64,000 nt of DNA from Filosporella fistucella (Eukaryota > Ascomycota > Leotiomycetes > Helotiales): the NCBI GenBank assembly GCA_030077755.1, contig JAQJZZ010000011.1, forward strand, positions 930,001-994,000, in the 5' to 3' direction. Numbering within the stretch: position 1 is the first letter of the stretch; each line of letters starts with the position of its first letter. The translations under genes and the position numbers were made by a program. Of the stretch, positions 33,479 through 47,200 are shown one piece after another. The notes under the pieces are model-generated. The model ran no database searches. It saw only the letters and a program-made list of their open reading frames with translations, and was not told where the DNA came from.

Positions 33479-33646
33479 ATGCATACCACTCAGCTAGCAA
33501 ACCACGACATAAAAGTCATCGATTTTGCGACAAGTGGCAAGGGATTAGAAAGGAAGAGGAGTCTGGGAAAGAGAATCGTGGGAATGGTGTATAACCCCCG
33601 GGCAAAATATGTCAGGAGGGGAAAATTGAGAGTTTTGATGGGTTGA
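33479..33646 (+). CDS. Candidate small basic protein, 55 aa
   Basis: An ATG in good fungal context (CTTCAAAATG) opens a 55-residue frame ending at TGA 33644-33646. The peptide is strongly basic (for example GKGLERKRSLGKR) and has no recognised domain. The leader before it is CT-rich and free of obvious genes, as for expressed fungal transcripts. It could also be a chance frame at the 5' end of a long non-coding or multi-exon transcript, since no further exons were recognised downstream. I have low confidence. Confidence 0.3.
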   Translation: MHTTQLANHDIKVIDFATSGKGLERKRSLGKRIVGMVYNPRAKYVRRGKLRVLMG

Positions 33647-34700
33647 GGATGAGATGATGGATTTGAGCCACTCTGTGGAATGGAGGGGATATGGGAAATA
33701 TCAGCAACTGGGCTAGCGCTTGGAGGAGGGGAGCGGACATCTGGTTTATGGATTCTGTTGAGAATCTGTTCCTGTCACCAGAGAGCGACGATCACGACAG
33801 TGGAAGCTGTGTTTTGGCAAACAAGTAACTGTTATCGAGCTTGAATCAAAATTCTGAACGAGAACGCCATGTCCGGCGAGACTGGAAAAGAGCAATTCCT
33901 CCATTTCCGCCTGGAGAACACCATCTCGCCCACGAAAACGACAAGTTTCTCTCCATTTCGAAATAGATATTCATATCTGCCACTTCTGGAAATCACCTTG
34001 TATCAAGAGCACCAATTAGTTAATCTTTGACAGACAGCACACTTTTCTTCGCCGATATACCTCTCGTTGTCCTAGTCTCGACCAACCGCCCTACGAATAA
34101 GCTCGGATCAAGGAACAGATCTACAATAATTCAACCTTGAAGCAATTTGTATGCCTAGGATCCTCCTTCCTACACTCTAATATATATATTTACGAATGTC
34201 CTAAGGACGATATCTGACTGCATCTCCATCCATGGGGGAAAGCTTCAATTAATATACATATCCGTTCTCACTCGAGACGACGCTCGAGTTGACATCATTG
34301 GACCAGTATCACGGCAAGAAACCACAATTCAGTATTCATATTGTCAAAATCAGAGTTTGGTGTCTGAACTTGTGGGGTTAATTGAACCATGAAAGGGGAA
34401 ATTCGAAGAAAGAAAGAATGAATGAACAAGTGAATTAATTTACTAGGAAAATGTGTAAGCAGATGATATACCTATTCCCAAGCTTATGACAATAAGGGGA
34501 TGATGTTAGGGAGAATAGGATAGAGACTTGGGGGGCTTAAATTGGAGGACTTTAGGATGAAATATATCGGTTGTGAAAATTACACTCTTATGTTGTGAAA
34601 TCATAGCTGAAGTACTTAGAATATATCAACTACCTTCCTTCCAACGTTCCCTTCCTCAAAACCATCCCTCTGAGTCTTCTCTCGCGCATTTAGTGTTTCT
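33647..34700. other. No gene seen
   Basis: This is non-coding in appearance, with scattered stops in all frames. It leads into the pyrimidine-rich repeat tract. Confidence 0.45.
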
Positions 34701-34709
34701 TACGTCCCC

Positions 34710-35620
34710 CATCGATCTGTAGCAAATTTAATAACTTATCCTCTCTTCAACATCCCAACCTTCCTTCCACCACTAGCGTACACGCATACGATATCTTCCC
34801 CCTTACCTTTATTATTATCTCCCCTTCTGTTCCCCCGTTTAATAATTCCCAACTACATCCCCTCTCGCCCTTTATCATATAGACTCCTCCTCCTAATATT
34901 TAGCTTTTCCCACCCTTCCACCTCTAGCACACATCAATTCTCCCTTTCCTTCGATTACCCCCTTCTATTCCCCTTAGCCTGCAGTACATGAGATGACTCC
35001 CCTCCCTCTTTTAGCCTCCATCGGTCTATAGAATATGTGATACTTCTCTATTTCCCTCTAGTATTTCCCCTTTGTCACTATGACCTACTCCCTCCTTCCC
35101 CTTTCCTCTTTCAATTCTTTAATACTTCTCTTCAGTATTTCTCCCCTTACATCTCCTCAGTCTACAATACACATGATAATACCCCCTCCCATCTCTCGCC
35201 TAGATTTTTCCTCCTCCTCCCCCGTAGTCTTCAGCACATTTAATAATTCTCTCGTTCCTTTTAGCATTCCCCTTTAGTATTTCCCCATATCATCCCCGCT
35301 AGCCTACACTACACATAATAACTCCCCTCCTATCCCTTTCTTCAATTCTTCACTATAGCGCTTCCTTATTTTATCCCCCATCGGCGTAGAGTCACCTTAA
35401 TGACTCCCCCGTCCTTTCAGTACTGGTCCCCTTCATCCTCCAGCGGCTTGTAGCACATCTAACAACTTCCCCTTCCTTTAGTACTGTCACCATGTTATAC
35501 CCCTTCTATTCCCCCAAGCCTATAGCACACATAATTATTCCCCCCTCCCCTTAGTACTATCCCCCTTTCATCCCCTAAGCTTGCCCACACATGAGATGCT
35601 CCTTTCCCCTCTCTCTCCTT
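34710..35620. repeat. Degenerate pyrimidine-rich minisatellite, period about 60-85 bp
   Basis: A core resembling CTATAGCACACATAATAA followed by CTCCCCCTCCC-type tracts recurs at about 34922, 34980, 35160, 35227, 35300, 35386, 35449, 35515 and 35576, with weaker copies earlier. Units are separated by TTTAGTACT and TCATCCCC segments. Copies have drifted, so the array is old. It lies in the gap between rps30 and the 3' end of the areA-type gene. Confidence 0.65.
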
Positions 35621-37046
35621 CTCCATCCCAAACCACCCAAATCCACCCAGCGACCCCATACCCAAGCCCTACCACTCTCTCCCTCCAATATCTCAAACCC
35701 AGCTGCCTCCCATCCATCCATCTCAAAGCACCCACTCATCCCTCAACCCCTCAAGCCAAACAAATATTATCATGGTTCCCTTCCAAATCACACTTTCAGC
35801 TCTTCTCATCCCAGAAGCGCGTTTTGATTCCCAGGAAAAGGATAAATGAAGCGTTCAGACCGGAAGGAAATAGAGAACGGGACCATTTTCGCACAGAAAA
35901 GAGACAACACGAAACAAAAGTACTTACTTAGTCTAGGGAACGAAAGATATAAAACGATCAATCACACCACAGAAAAATATCAAAGGCATGTATCAGTTCA
36001 GCAGCATTCATTAATCTTAATAGAGATAGTATTCTCTCTCTCTCATCTCATCTCTCTCTCTCTGTCAAACCCAGACACAGACACAGACACAGACACAAAA
36101 AAGAGTAAAGTAAATTACTCCAACACGCCCACGCCCTCTATCTCAAGCCCAAGTAGCAATAAAGGCAAGCATCAAGACCCAATCCAATCCGTTCCACACC
36201 ACGCTGAGTGAGAATCCCATGCATGCATAAAAGCACATCTATATCCACAATCCTGTTACAAAGAACAGGTCAAACTCAGAGTTTCAAGCAAAAGTAAACA
36301 ATCCAGGTATCATTCCATTCCCCTCCATCCATCCAAAGCCATCACCAAGTCCAGAACGTTCGTTATCGTTAATAGAGATAGGAAAGGGGAGTGTTTCTCG
36401 GGTGAGAGAAGCATATCTTTTTTTCCTGGGAGAATGAGGTTCGTGGGCTAGGTGGGAGATCGCGTCGTATGTAAAGCCCAGCAAGACGGAAGAAAACAAA
36501 ACGTCTCTCTACCGAAGAAAGGACATGGTAAGTAAACGTGACGAGCGACAACCATTCAAAAGTTGCCTGGCCGAGTAGATAGACACTTGAAAAGACAAAG
36601 CCTTGGGTTTGCCACTCCATTCTCGCGTATATACCTCTATCCTCACTTCCATCCATGTACCTAGTCATTGCTCCATCCCAAACGAAATTCCGTGTGTGCA
36701 GCCCGAGCCGAGGCAACCAAGCAAGTAAGCAAATGATGGTATCAAAAACAAAATATATATCGACGAAAAACACAACAATATCGTTGAAAGCCTCCCAAAA
36801 GAGCCAGGAATCCGAAAATCAATAAAAAGCCCAGGGCGTGAAATCCGAATAGGGTCCAGTTCCCAAAGCATAGAACGACATCTCCTTCACCTAGTTTATA
36901 AGTCGTGAGTTGCTCCGAGAATAGCAGACCGTTCCCCAACCCCTTGTATAGCGCTTGTTCGAAGTAGCAGCTCCTCCCTCCCAAAAATTAAGCAGAATGT
37001 GCAAGAATAACGCCATGCATCTAGTAAATTCGGGAAGGATATGCAA
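35621..37046. other. 3' flank of the areA-type gene
   Basis: Apart from the microsatellites no gene is recognised. Part of it is probably the long 3' untranslated region of the minus-strand GATA factor gene; areA mRNA stability is controlled through its 3' UTR in Aspergillus. Confidence 0.45.
36030..36100. repeat. Microsatellites (TC)n and (CAGACA)n
   Basis: A CT-rich dinucleotide tract (about 36032-36062) is followed by four or more CAGACA units (about 36072-36096). They are simple-sequence repeats in the 3' flank of the areA-type gene. Confidence 0.75.
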
Positions 37047-40000
37047 TCACAAACTCATCGTCAACCACTCCCACTCTTGTGGTCCAGCGGCTCCTCCAAC
37101 ACCATTCTGGCCCATGACCATGCCTGGTGGAGGACCATTCATGCTCATTCCAGGCATATTCATGCCACCGGGTCCCATTGGCCTTTGAGTCATACCAAAA
37201 CCATTCGCAAGACCCATATTCGTCATGCTACCTCCAGACCCCATCATTCCCATCCCCATAGCTTTAGCAGCTTCATTTGACCCAGTTGAATTTTCTGGGG
37301 AGTCGACATCCATACTCTCAATAGCGCTAACGCTTTTGCTATGCCTCCTTTGCCGTTTCGGTGCAACAGCAACGTTCGATCGAGGTATACTTGAGGCTGC
37401 TGCTCCAGGCCCTGGTGTAGCTTTTGGTGGTGCAGCTGCTATAGGAACCACACCTTTGCCACCACTTATCCCAGTAGTACCCACAGAAGAGCCTGCTGAG
37501 CCATGATATGAGGTAGGCGTGCTGGCGGTACTGCCACCGCCTCCATTTGACCCTGTCACTGAAGGTGGACTTTGACTTTCATTCACACTTCTTGCACGAA
37601 CACTGGTTGGAGTAGTAACTTGTGTTGTCGGGGCAGTAATCGACGCACTAGTCGTCACAATAGAATTTTTCCTCGTATTTTGACCACTTGTCGTTGGCTG
37701 AACACCCATCTTCTTCGAAGCACGAGTTGCAGTTCCGCCAGAAATAGGTATTGAGGCACCGGATCCACGGTTCCGTTTCTTGATAACATCCGTTTTCAAC
37801 GAAAGTGGTCGCACAACTCCGTGGAGCTTCAAAAACAGGCCACAGGCATTACAAAGTGGATGTCCTTCTGGATTCCTTCGCCACAGTGGTGTTGTCTGGG
37901 TGAAGCAATTCGTACAAGTCGTTGGTACACCATTTTCACCTTGAGCGGCAAGATTCGTGGAGGAGCCATGTTTGGAACCCCCAGGCGATCCAGGTCTGCT
38001 TGGAGCCACTGACGAAAATCCAGACATGTTTGAAGCATCAGGCGGTGAGTTAGGATTCGATTGGCCCATATGTTGATCGAACATATTCGCTTGCCGTCCC
38101 ATCAATGCAGTGTTGGGAGTAGAAGCAGTTCGTGGAATCTTCTGTCTTCTATCGTTCCGTGACCTGTTATCCGAAACTGATTGTGTAGATGCATGAGAAC
38201 GCCCAAGTGAGCCTCCTGAACCATCCCATTCCAAAGGCGAAGAACCAATATCTGCTGTGCCGCCAATAGTGACTTGCTTCCTGGGAGGACCACCAGGATA
38301 ACGAGCAGCTTGTGTGTTGAATTGTCCAGGTAAACTAGCATCCCATTGCAATCCACCAGGACCCATCTCCATATTCGGATCTTCCATCGGCGACTGGGCG
38401 AAATCGTGCTGCATCATAAGGGTTCGGTCTGCAAATGCAGCACCTTCCTCATCCTCACCATCGGAATCCCCACCAAAACTGAACATATTCTCATGACCCA
38501 TATGTACACCAGGCGATCGTGCAGGATGATCAGCTTGAAAGACCTGACTTGGATCTATGTGTTGTTGCATACCAAAAGCCCCTGGCGATGTAAAGGAGTT
38601 CGAGGGACCAGCGCTCGTAACAGCAGTAAACATCGAGCCACCGTTGGCATTATACATGTATTGTGGAGCCATAGAGTTGGATAAACTGGAGGGACCATGA
38701 CTGAATGCATGTGGCCTTTGGTGGCGCATATCCATTCCATGTTGAAAGTACATCTGCTCATTTTCCGGTATTGGCTGCGGAGTCGAAACGGCGGATGGAT
38801 AAGCACTTGCCGGAGGAGAATAATAATCATTTGAATTCAGGGAGGAAGAGGGCATCGAGGCATTATTATACATAGCAGAGAAAGGGCCGTGCTGCACGAG
38901 GGGGGAGTGTGACGGCGAGAAAGAGAAGTTCTGTTGGAAAGGTCCCGCAGAGGTGATTATCGGATCGTGGTCCATATTAAAGGTATCGAGATGGAAAGGC
39001 ATTCCTGGATGGCCTTGTTGAAGCATTTCAGGAGGATGAACTTGATCAAGAGAATAGTCGTTCAATTCAGCTTCATGATCGGGATCATTGGGTATCATAA
39101 TACTGTTCACAGCAGGTACTTGGGGAGAGAAATCGGCGGGTCGTTTCCGGGGCTATGTATCGTCAGTAGCTATCGCATGTGGCGCTTCCCAAAAGCAACC
39201 AAAATTATGGGCCCAAAGAAGTAGCAACTCACACGTCTCTCATCGATGCTTGTTTTGCGAACATGTCTTTGAACATAATTAAACTCATCGTTGGTTCGAG
39301 GGTTATGGTGGGGAACAGGAACGGATTGTGGTACGGCAAATTGATTGGATTCTTTCCGCATCTTGATCGGAATTGCTGAAGCCACGGCATTGGACTTCTC
39401 AGACTCCTTCTTATTGAAATCTGGTGAGGGAGACATTCCCAATCCAGCGGGTGTGGAAATCGAGTCGGAGAATATGTAGTCGTCGAGATTCATGGGATCG
39501 TTATTTTCTCCCGCACCGGTCGGTGTTTGGTCTGAGGATTTTCTAAGTTGTGCGATCCCACTTGGTCCGCTGGGGGCGCGCTGCTTCGATAATCTGGTAG
39601 CAGTGATTAGAGCCAGTTTCACTTCCAAAATTTATCATGGTGGCTAGAGCGACATACCGAGCTGCCTCCTCCTGCTGGCGCTTTCGCAGACTCATAGCCA
39701 TCATGCGCCAGGTCAAATTTTCCATGCGCTCTTGGTTGGGTAACTGTTTCTTAGTCTTGCTGTACAATCTCCAAATTTGTGTAGCCAGTGGATCTTTCCT
39801 TTGCATCTCATCCGGACTGTCGAGCTCTTCATCAGCAGCGTCGTCTTTCCATGCCGGGAAGATACTATCGCGCAGCAATTCCTTGCGCGCACTTCGATTC
39901 GCGGCCGGGAAATCCAGCTTGTCCAGATCACTCGCAATGGAGTTCTTGTTCGTGGTGATAGAGGAGGATGAGGAAGGGGTGGAAGAATCTTTGGTCGAGG

Positions 40001-40259
40001 GCGCGGTACTTGGGTGTTGAGAATTGGGTGTCGAGGTAGAGGCCTCTCCCGCTTTCTGGCCGAGGATGGGTCTTCTTGGGAAACGGAAATCGTGCTCTGT
40101 TATTGATGTGCCTGATGATGTTGTAGGGTTAGACTGAGCCTCTCCACTTGCATTTGGATTTGAATTTGCATTCGCATTTAGAAGGTCAGTGTCGGAGGAT
40201 GGGTGGGCTCGTTGCAAAAGTCCCCCACGCTCCTCATATTGGAGTCCCGCGCCAGACAT
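37047..40259 (-). CDS. areA: AreA/NIT2-type GATA transcription factor, nitrogen regulator
   Basis: The model is complement(join(37047..39152,39233..39593,39658..40259)), 1022 aa. The first intron sits inside the EEAARLSKQ segment, as in other areA genes. Residues about 157-190 are the DUF1752 block ([17 protein letters not shown], then LTWRMMAM), specific to AreA/NIT2/NUT1. A single GATA zinc finger has C734, C737, C755 and C758 (C-X2-C-X17-C-X2-C, with [18 protein letters not shown]), followed by a basic tail beginning [15 protein letters not shown]. The C-terminus EWEWLTMSL is the conserved end that binds the NmrA repressor. The protein activates genes for secondary nitrogen sources when ammonium and glutamine are low. 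The long Ser/Gln/Asn-rich stretches are normal for the family. Confidence 0.95.
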
Positions 40260-41150
40260 TTCTGGAGCGACACACCTCCTCCTAACGGACGGTGCTTCCT
40301 CCTCTTCGATTCAGAGAGCGGAGCCGGACGCCGAAGCCAGGTTTGGGGTTGCTTCTGCAGTTCAGTTGTGAGAGATTCGGATATTTTTGCTTTTTGCTAA
40401 TTCGTGAATGCAAATATGGTTATGGTTGTGATATTCGAGTCTGGTTGGTGGCCTTCCGATTTTCTACGGTGCGTGCGGGCACAGAATAACGGTACGTACT
40501 TCCAGTTGGCTTAGAGTGACGTTCCAAGGGGGGTTGGAGAGCGATGAGCGAGTGTCGCGAATCGAGGCGACAGTACCCGAGGGGAGTGTCGCAATAAGAA
40601 TAATGAGGAAGCCGAACTGAGCTCGGAGAGACGGGGAGGGTGAGCAGTGGGTGGAGGGGTGTGAATTTTCGAGGTCGAGGGCTGAAGAAGGTCTGTTCGG
40701 CAGAGCTTGTGCTTGCGGTCGTGCTTGCTAGCTGTATTATTACTGTGGGTGTATGGTTATATGTGTACCGTCCGACTGTTGCCGATGCGTGATGTGAGAG
40801 AGTGAGTGAGGTGATGTGAGTAGGTATAGTAGGTTGGATGAAGATACCTAGACAGGTGAGGTGAGGTGCGAGGTTTACGGTGGGTAAGGTCGATAATAAT
40901 CGGATGGGCGAAGAATAAACTATTCGATTATGGCGTCGAGGTGGAAGTACTGTACGTAGGTAGGTCGGAGGAAGCAGTGGAATAATGGTAAGGTAGCTCG
41001 TTAGGGTTTGGAGTTGGAGGAGAAGACAAGTCTAGATGGAACAGGCGGCGGACAAAAGCTACCTTAGTTAGACTCCTTTTCTTCAACTCAACTCGACTCG
41101 TCGCTGTCAGTCGCGTCGATTCCGTTTCGACTCCCTTTTTGTGCTGGATT
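40260..41150. promoter_or_regulatory. Promoter and long 5' leader region of the areA-type gene
   Basis: This is GA-rich and CT-rich sequence directly upstream of the GATA factor start, with no competing gene. areA genes have long leaders and several transcription starts; which start is used here cannot be read from the sequence. Confidence 0.4.
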
Positions 41151-41174
41151 TCTCCTTGGACATGCGAATTCTTA

Positions 41175-41250
41175 TTGTCGCCGCCGCCGCCGTCAACAAG
41201 GTCCAGTACGGATACCTAGCTAAGGTATGGTATGGTATGGTATGGGTACC
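41175..41250. repeat. Short tandem repeats (CGC)n and (GGTAT)n
   Basis: A CGCCGCCGCCGCCG run near 41179-41193 and four GGTAT units near 41223-41244 were seen directly. They lie in the upstream region of the areA-type gene. Confidence 0.7.
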
Positions 41251-44200
41251 CGCTCTTCTCTCTCAAGAAATGAAGTGCGTGAATGTAGTAGAGTACGAGG
41301 TACAGAACAGTACCTCCGTTGCAGTCTGCAGACTTGCAGTTAGCAGTCGCACGTCCAAAGAGTTCCTCTGTAGCTGCTGCTTTTCGGTGGAGTGCAGTGT
41401 AGTGGAGTATACCTGGTAGTAGTGGAGGCAGTGTGGAGTTCAATATGACTGGGATAAATGCGACCTTTCCTCTCCTCCCTACCACTCACACGCAAGCATC
41501 TTGTACCGAGCGTGGTGATGCCTGTTGCTTTTGGTGTTCGGGTGGTGTGCAGCGGCGCTTTAGCACTTCTGTAAAAAAGTCCCAAGTGGTTGATGGATGA
41601 TGAATGTGGGTGTGGAAATAGTATAGTGGGTGAGGGAAGTGGAAGTGCAAGCAGATGTGGGTTTGGGATGTCTTGATGTGATGTGGTGTGGCGGATGCAA
41701 AGCTGCGCTGATGCTGGCAGCACTAGACAGGGCAAGAGACCCAGACCAGATCAGATTCTTTCCATTTTTGCATTTACCTTTTGGCCTTTACGATGACAAT
41801 GCTCCTGCCGTCCGTGAAAAGAGATATATTGTACTTGGGACAACGAGCCAGAGCAGAGTGCTGGAGGTATTCCACAGAGTAAGGTTAGAATTGGATCTCT
41901 TCACTTGCGAGGGAGTGAGACGCCTACGGGCAAGAGGAGACAAGCTACCGGTAGTGGACCCAAATTGCCAGGAAGATGTAGAGTAATGTTCAATAGGTAT
42001 ATAAGATCTTGCCCGGCAAGGTGTGGCATGCAACTATGCCAGGAGAACAGACGAGGCCAGCCTATATTTAGATCGAAACACAATTTCCTTTCTACGAGTA
42101 CCAGCTTCTCTTGGAAACTATCAAAATTATATACAACAACCCTATTTCTACAGAAAAGTCCACGAACCTCTTTCAAAACAGCGAGAGTTGTCCGAGGCGT
42201 GGAGCAATGTCAGACTTAGAAATGATGACCAAGTGCGGGAAAGGAGGGGCTATGAAGTTCTAGATAATTGTCACCCAGCCGGATACCTCTCCCGCACAAA
42301 GACCTGGGAAAGCCCCATCTGCTCCAGTGAGAAGAGGAGAAAGATGAATGGGTCTAGCAAGGTGAGACGCTTTTTGCCCGCAGCTCTCAGAACGGAAGAT
42401 GATCTTTCACGATTGTTTTGAGGGGGATGAACGGATGGGGTTGGGGGAGGATGACGGACGGCAAAAAGCAAGATCATGGAGATTTCAATGCTGAAGAATG
42501 GGGGTATATCAAAACCTCCTACTTGATCAGGCACCACAACCAACCGTCACACTGATTGCATTGCACTTCTATGGGTATTTCAATATTGAAAAGGTCCAAA
42601 TATGAATATGCATTGCCCAGGGCATCATCCGATTGTAGGCGATTCTGGCCCTTGATGTCTCTGAATCCTGACTCGAATAGGAGATATGTTGCAAAATTTA
42701 CCGTGCTGCTTGTAGACGAAACCCTGACATGCAAACACTCCGCCAAAAAAATTGCAGAGACGCAATTTTCTTCCACATTTTCCGTATTCGTACATTTGAA
42801 GCGATGTTCACACGGAGAGCGAAGCAAGCTCGTCGTTGTCTTGTGCTTCAATACCATAGGTACGTCTGCAATTTAAGTTTTCGATCAGTCAATTCTACCA
42901 CAAACTCTGTTGCTTTCGAGATGGAGGACTGGACCTTGCCATGTGAGAAATCCCATCGTCGCACATAGTCGCGGGAAAGGGTGGTCAAATTCTTGTCTTC
43001 CAGTGGTGGATATCGCTCGCCGCTTTGTCCCGGAATCCAAGTGCGTTGGTGCATATTATGCTTGTAACTTGCATGGCGGGATCAAGTGGGGGTTGAAGCA
43101 AGAGGTCAAGGTTCAGGAGGTTACCCTTCCCTCGACCAAACATGGCCAAAGATGGACCTGCAAACAACAGCAAGGCTTCAGGTGTACGGCTGAGAGCCCT
43201 GGCTCTGGGACAGTTGAACCTGTCAGTGTTCTTCCCCCAGGATTTCCCCTCAATGCCAAACTTAATTCAGCTGCAAAAGTTCAAACTTTGTGACCCTGAC
43301 TCGCCTCCGGTAAATACACTTCTATAGAGACATCGTATGGACTGTCAACTCTCGTAAACTTTGAGCTCCGAATAACTCAATAAAGCAAAAAGTAGTACCG
43401 TACGGCACCCAAACCCCTCTGAGGTCATGGTCCACCCCTCCTCTCGCCGGTCGTGGCGCCGAAGTCGAGGGTCTGATACGACCGAAAAGGGCCAGGGCCA
43501 GGGATTCTGCACATAGCTGATGGCTGGTAATTGGACCATGCTGGATTTTGTCACTTTGGAAGGAGTTTGGAACAGCAGCGGGAAAAGAAAAATCCTACAG
43601 ATCGCCTTCATCCATGGCCAGCGACGAAGGCAAATTGATGCAGCCATGACATTGACAGCGAGTTGGATGGGAAATGGCCACTTCGTTTCTGAGTTCGTGA
43701 CTTTTTCAAGATGCATTCCACAATTTTTCAAAGTCATCTTAAATTTCAAAGAAAAGCCTGATGCTCTCGCCACTTCTAGAACCATAAGGCAGGCCAGTCA
43801 GAGACGGAACTTGACTTGTCAAGCTGCACCGTTTTCTGATCAGTGCAACTATGGCTTTACATGTGGGTCAGTATCTCTGATAGTGTTTCGGCGTTTGCAC
43901 CACTGAAATTTGGCATGGTCCGTATCGATCGCTTGTCCTGACCTTCGAGCACATGGTGTATTGCTCCGACTCGAGAACTCAGATGAGGTTGGGAAATTTG
44001 CCGCATTGCATTTTGCACCAGAACCTCAACGCTGATTTACAATCAGCAAAGAGCAAATAAGGTTAATTAACCCCAAGCGACAGATTTACGCAGTGCATCC
44101 TCTCGGCTGATTGCACTTCAAAATTCCTCCCGTCTCCGGGATGTTCATCGTGTGCCTGTAGCACAACATTTGCCAGATTAAATTTTGCTAGATAAAGTGA

Positions 44201-47200
44201 AGTTAGATCCAGAGAAGCGCTGAAGAAGGTCCAGGAATCGCTTCGGTAGCGAATGGAGTTATAGGAATGGAAATATGTGCAGATCGTAAGGAGCCAAGGG
44301 TGTAGCACTCTTCCTGTAATACTCCTGGGAAGTGAGCGATATGTAGACAAACTAAAGTCTCTGGCTTCGCTCTGGTGTTTGCCATTCTCTAGATTTGAAC
44401 CGCTTGACGCGCAAACTCAGAACTTTGAGACATTGACGTCAGGTTGCGCCGGATCAATTCACATCGTGATCTCACTGTCGGACGTCGGTCGTAGGCGTGG
44501 GGTCCCTGTTGAAGGCACTTCAGAGTAGAATGAGCCCACCACCCCTCAGAAGAACAGCCTGAATGGATTGAGGCAACCCCTTCCAACATGGCTGGAAAAT
44601 GCGGTCAACGCTTTCCAGCACTACCATGACTCTGTGAAGACGGATTAAAAGCTCTGCATGAATGGTTTGCTGGTAGAAGATTGTCAAATCCGCATTGCTT
44701 CGTTATTCCGTCTATTAGCAGCCAAGCTCAACACAAGCTGCGGTACTTAGTCCAGCGATCTTCTACCAGGTTCGCGATGGAGGTCGATATGTCAATATGT
44801 CATTTGAAGTCGATCTCTTGGCAACGAGGGACGCAATTATGTTCTCTGGCAAACCAATAAGGGTGTGAATCTGTCTGTACGAAGTACTTCGTCGTAATTG
44901 AATTTAGATAGTGTACTAGTGATATGTGCTGAGGTACCAAGCAGTCTGTTCATCGTAAAGCAGCAACAAAATTCTAGCTCTGAACGGCATATATTGGAAA
45001 ACATACTAATACCAGAAGCTTGGAAAAAGCTAAGTTACCATCCCGAAGAATCCCGAAAGCCTTACCACTAACGAATCGTCGGCGTTTGTAGGGATTTGCT
45101 ACTAGACTTAAGTGCGTTCGAGTGGAAATATTCCCATAGAATCCGGTAATTAGGGTCGTGGGCTTGTGCTTGACTTTCGTAGGGCGGTCATTGCGGCTTC
45201 AGCTAAAAATCCCCTTGTCTGCGGCCGATGTTCGCCAAATTACCAAGAGCCATCTATTTCAACGTTGAGAAGCGTGCCTCGTGGATGTGGAGCTTGCGAT
45301 CAATCAATCAGGGTGGCGAAGGACCCCTAATTCCTGCTTGTAATGCGGCTCATTAGCTTGAACGGTTGAGTGATGGTGGGTCAAAAGGCATTCTCGTCCC
45401 ACTATATTTGCTTGATGAGGAGTCTGGGCAGTTCCCTTCAACAGCAGGAAAAGCGCGCTTGCAGATTGCAAAATTTTCCAACCCCTCTATGGAGACAACT
45501 CATGGAGTCAAATATTCAGTTTTCACCAACTTTTCGGCTTTCTGACGCAACGTTTGGTGTTTCCTTACACGATTGACTGAAATAAGATCTGCAAGATATA
45601 TCCGATTGTGCTACGAGTCATGTACTTTTACTCCATCCACGCGTGTCAGATGGGAGCCGGGCGTCTAGCTAGTGTTGACTCCAGGTTGGAAGATCGCAAG
45701 CAGCAACCATGACCTGGAGAAATTGAATGCTGCAAGACATAATCTCCGCTTATATGTAGGAGATTTGATGAGAGAACATTGTCGAATCTTGGAGTCTGGA
45801 CTGTGGGCACGATTCTTATGGAGTCGTACGACTATTGGATCTCAGTTTGACTTGTTCTTTTGTCGACCGAATCAGCCACTCATAGCATTCCCGTAGATTG
45901 CATGTGATTTTGAAAGACGAGGCGTGGTTGACAAAAGCTTGCACCAAGGTGATAGTTTTGGCTAGCAGACGTGTTGCTTGGCTTTTCGATTTAGAAGGGC
46001 AATAGGTACGGCTCTTACTGTAGTACGGAGTATTACCGGGCGGAAACCTGGACTTGTTGGGTATATGGATCTTTGAATTCGGATTCGCGTTTCGGTGAAG
46101 TGGGCTTGAGTATTTCTGTAGCCTGTAAGCGGTCCTTGAATAGTAATCCCAAGAGATTCGAAAGATGCCTGTATATCATGTTTCGGATATGAAAGAGTCT
46201 CGGTGACCTCGTGGGGGTTCGTGTTGCCAATGTGGAAAATGTTAAAGAAGTTTGCTCCGGACTTCAAGTCATTTTGGCTGGCAGTCAAGGCAGCCTGGCT
46301 GGGAGCTCCTTGGAACCTGAAGCCCACTTTCTTGCCGGGTGCATGTGCCATTCCATGTCGGTAGCAGCACAGGTTCAAGTTCAGGCTCAGGTTCATCTGC
46401 ACTGCACCGCACTGCAGACGCAATTGTTGAAGTGGGATGCATCACTCAAAGAAGTTTGAGTGGCAGGTTCGGCATGGGTCTGACGAAAAGAGGTGACACC
46501 ACAGTGAGACAGCCACTCACCGTCAGGTTTTTGCGTGGGGGAGAGCGGACAAAGCAATTTGGACTGTCGAATTGAGCTTGAAATCCCGCAATTTGTTCTG
46601 TACTGGATGTTGCATTTTAGAATGGCTTGCGCGCATGCTACTTTTCTTCGGACGTACGACCAAGCCTAGAATGTTGTCGGCGATGGCGAAGTGGGAGATT
46701 TCGATGGAGACAGCATAACGCCGCCGAATTTGCATGGTTGTTAGGATCGAGCTGCGAAAAGATGGATGTAATCGTGAAATGTGCTGCAACCATGAGACCG
46801 TCGACATGAGCCTGTTCTGAGCATAGGTGGGTTAGTAGATGTCAGCAAGAAGGTTGGTGAGAAAGCATCAGCATGGATTTGGCAGATCTGGTCCGTAAGG
46901 CTGCGAGACGAATTGAGATGTTGATGAAGGTATACGAAGTCAACATGCATGTCTTGTGCAGATGCTGTGTTTGAGCAGTAGTTGTAAACCCATCGTGCCT
47001 GTCGAGTTGAAGGTGTCGAGTATTCCGGGCACTTCGAGGTCGATTCATCAAACCGAGTTCGATTGAAACTTTCAGTACTGTCCCTCTCAACCATCTGCCA
47101 TATTATCATTTGTTTCCCTCTCTAATCTGCCGCATCGTGATCTGCTGTCGTGTCCTGGTGTGATGTGCTGTGTGTTTTCGTTGAATGCCCTGTACTGGAT

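Noticed and set aside
42023..42421. 132-residue plus-strand frame as a gene
   Set aside because: Composition is not protein-like, there is no homologous motif, and stops and overlapping frames surround it.
43345..43906. Overlapping sense and antisense frames of 128-146 residues
   Set aside because: They mirror each other on opposite strands with no domain or codon preference; most likely chance frames.
45962..46423. 153-residue minus-strand frame
   Set aside because: Contains a CAGGTTCAAG-type simple repeat and no family-like sequence; not supported as coding.
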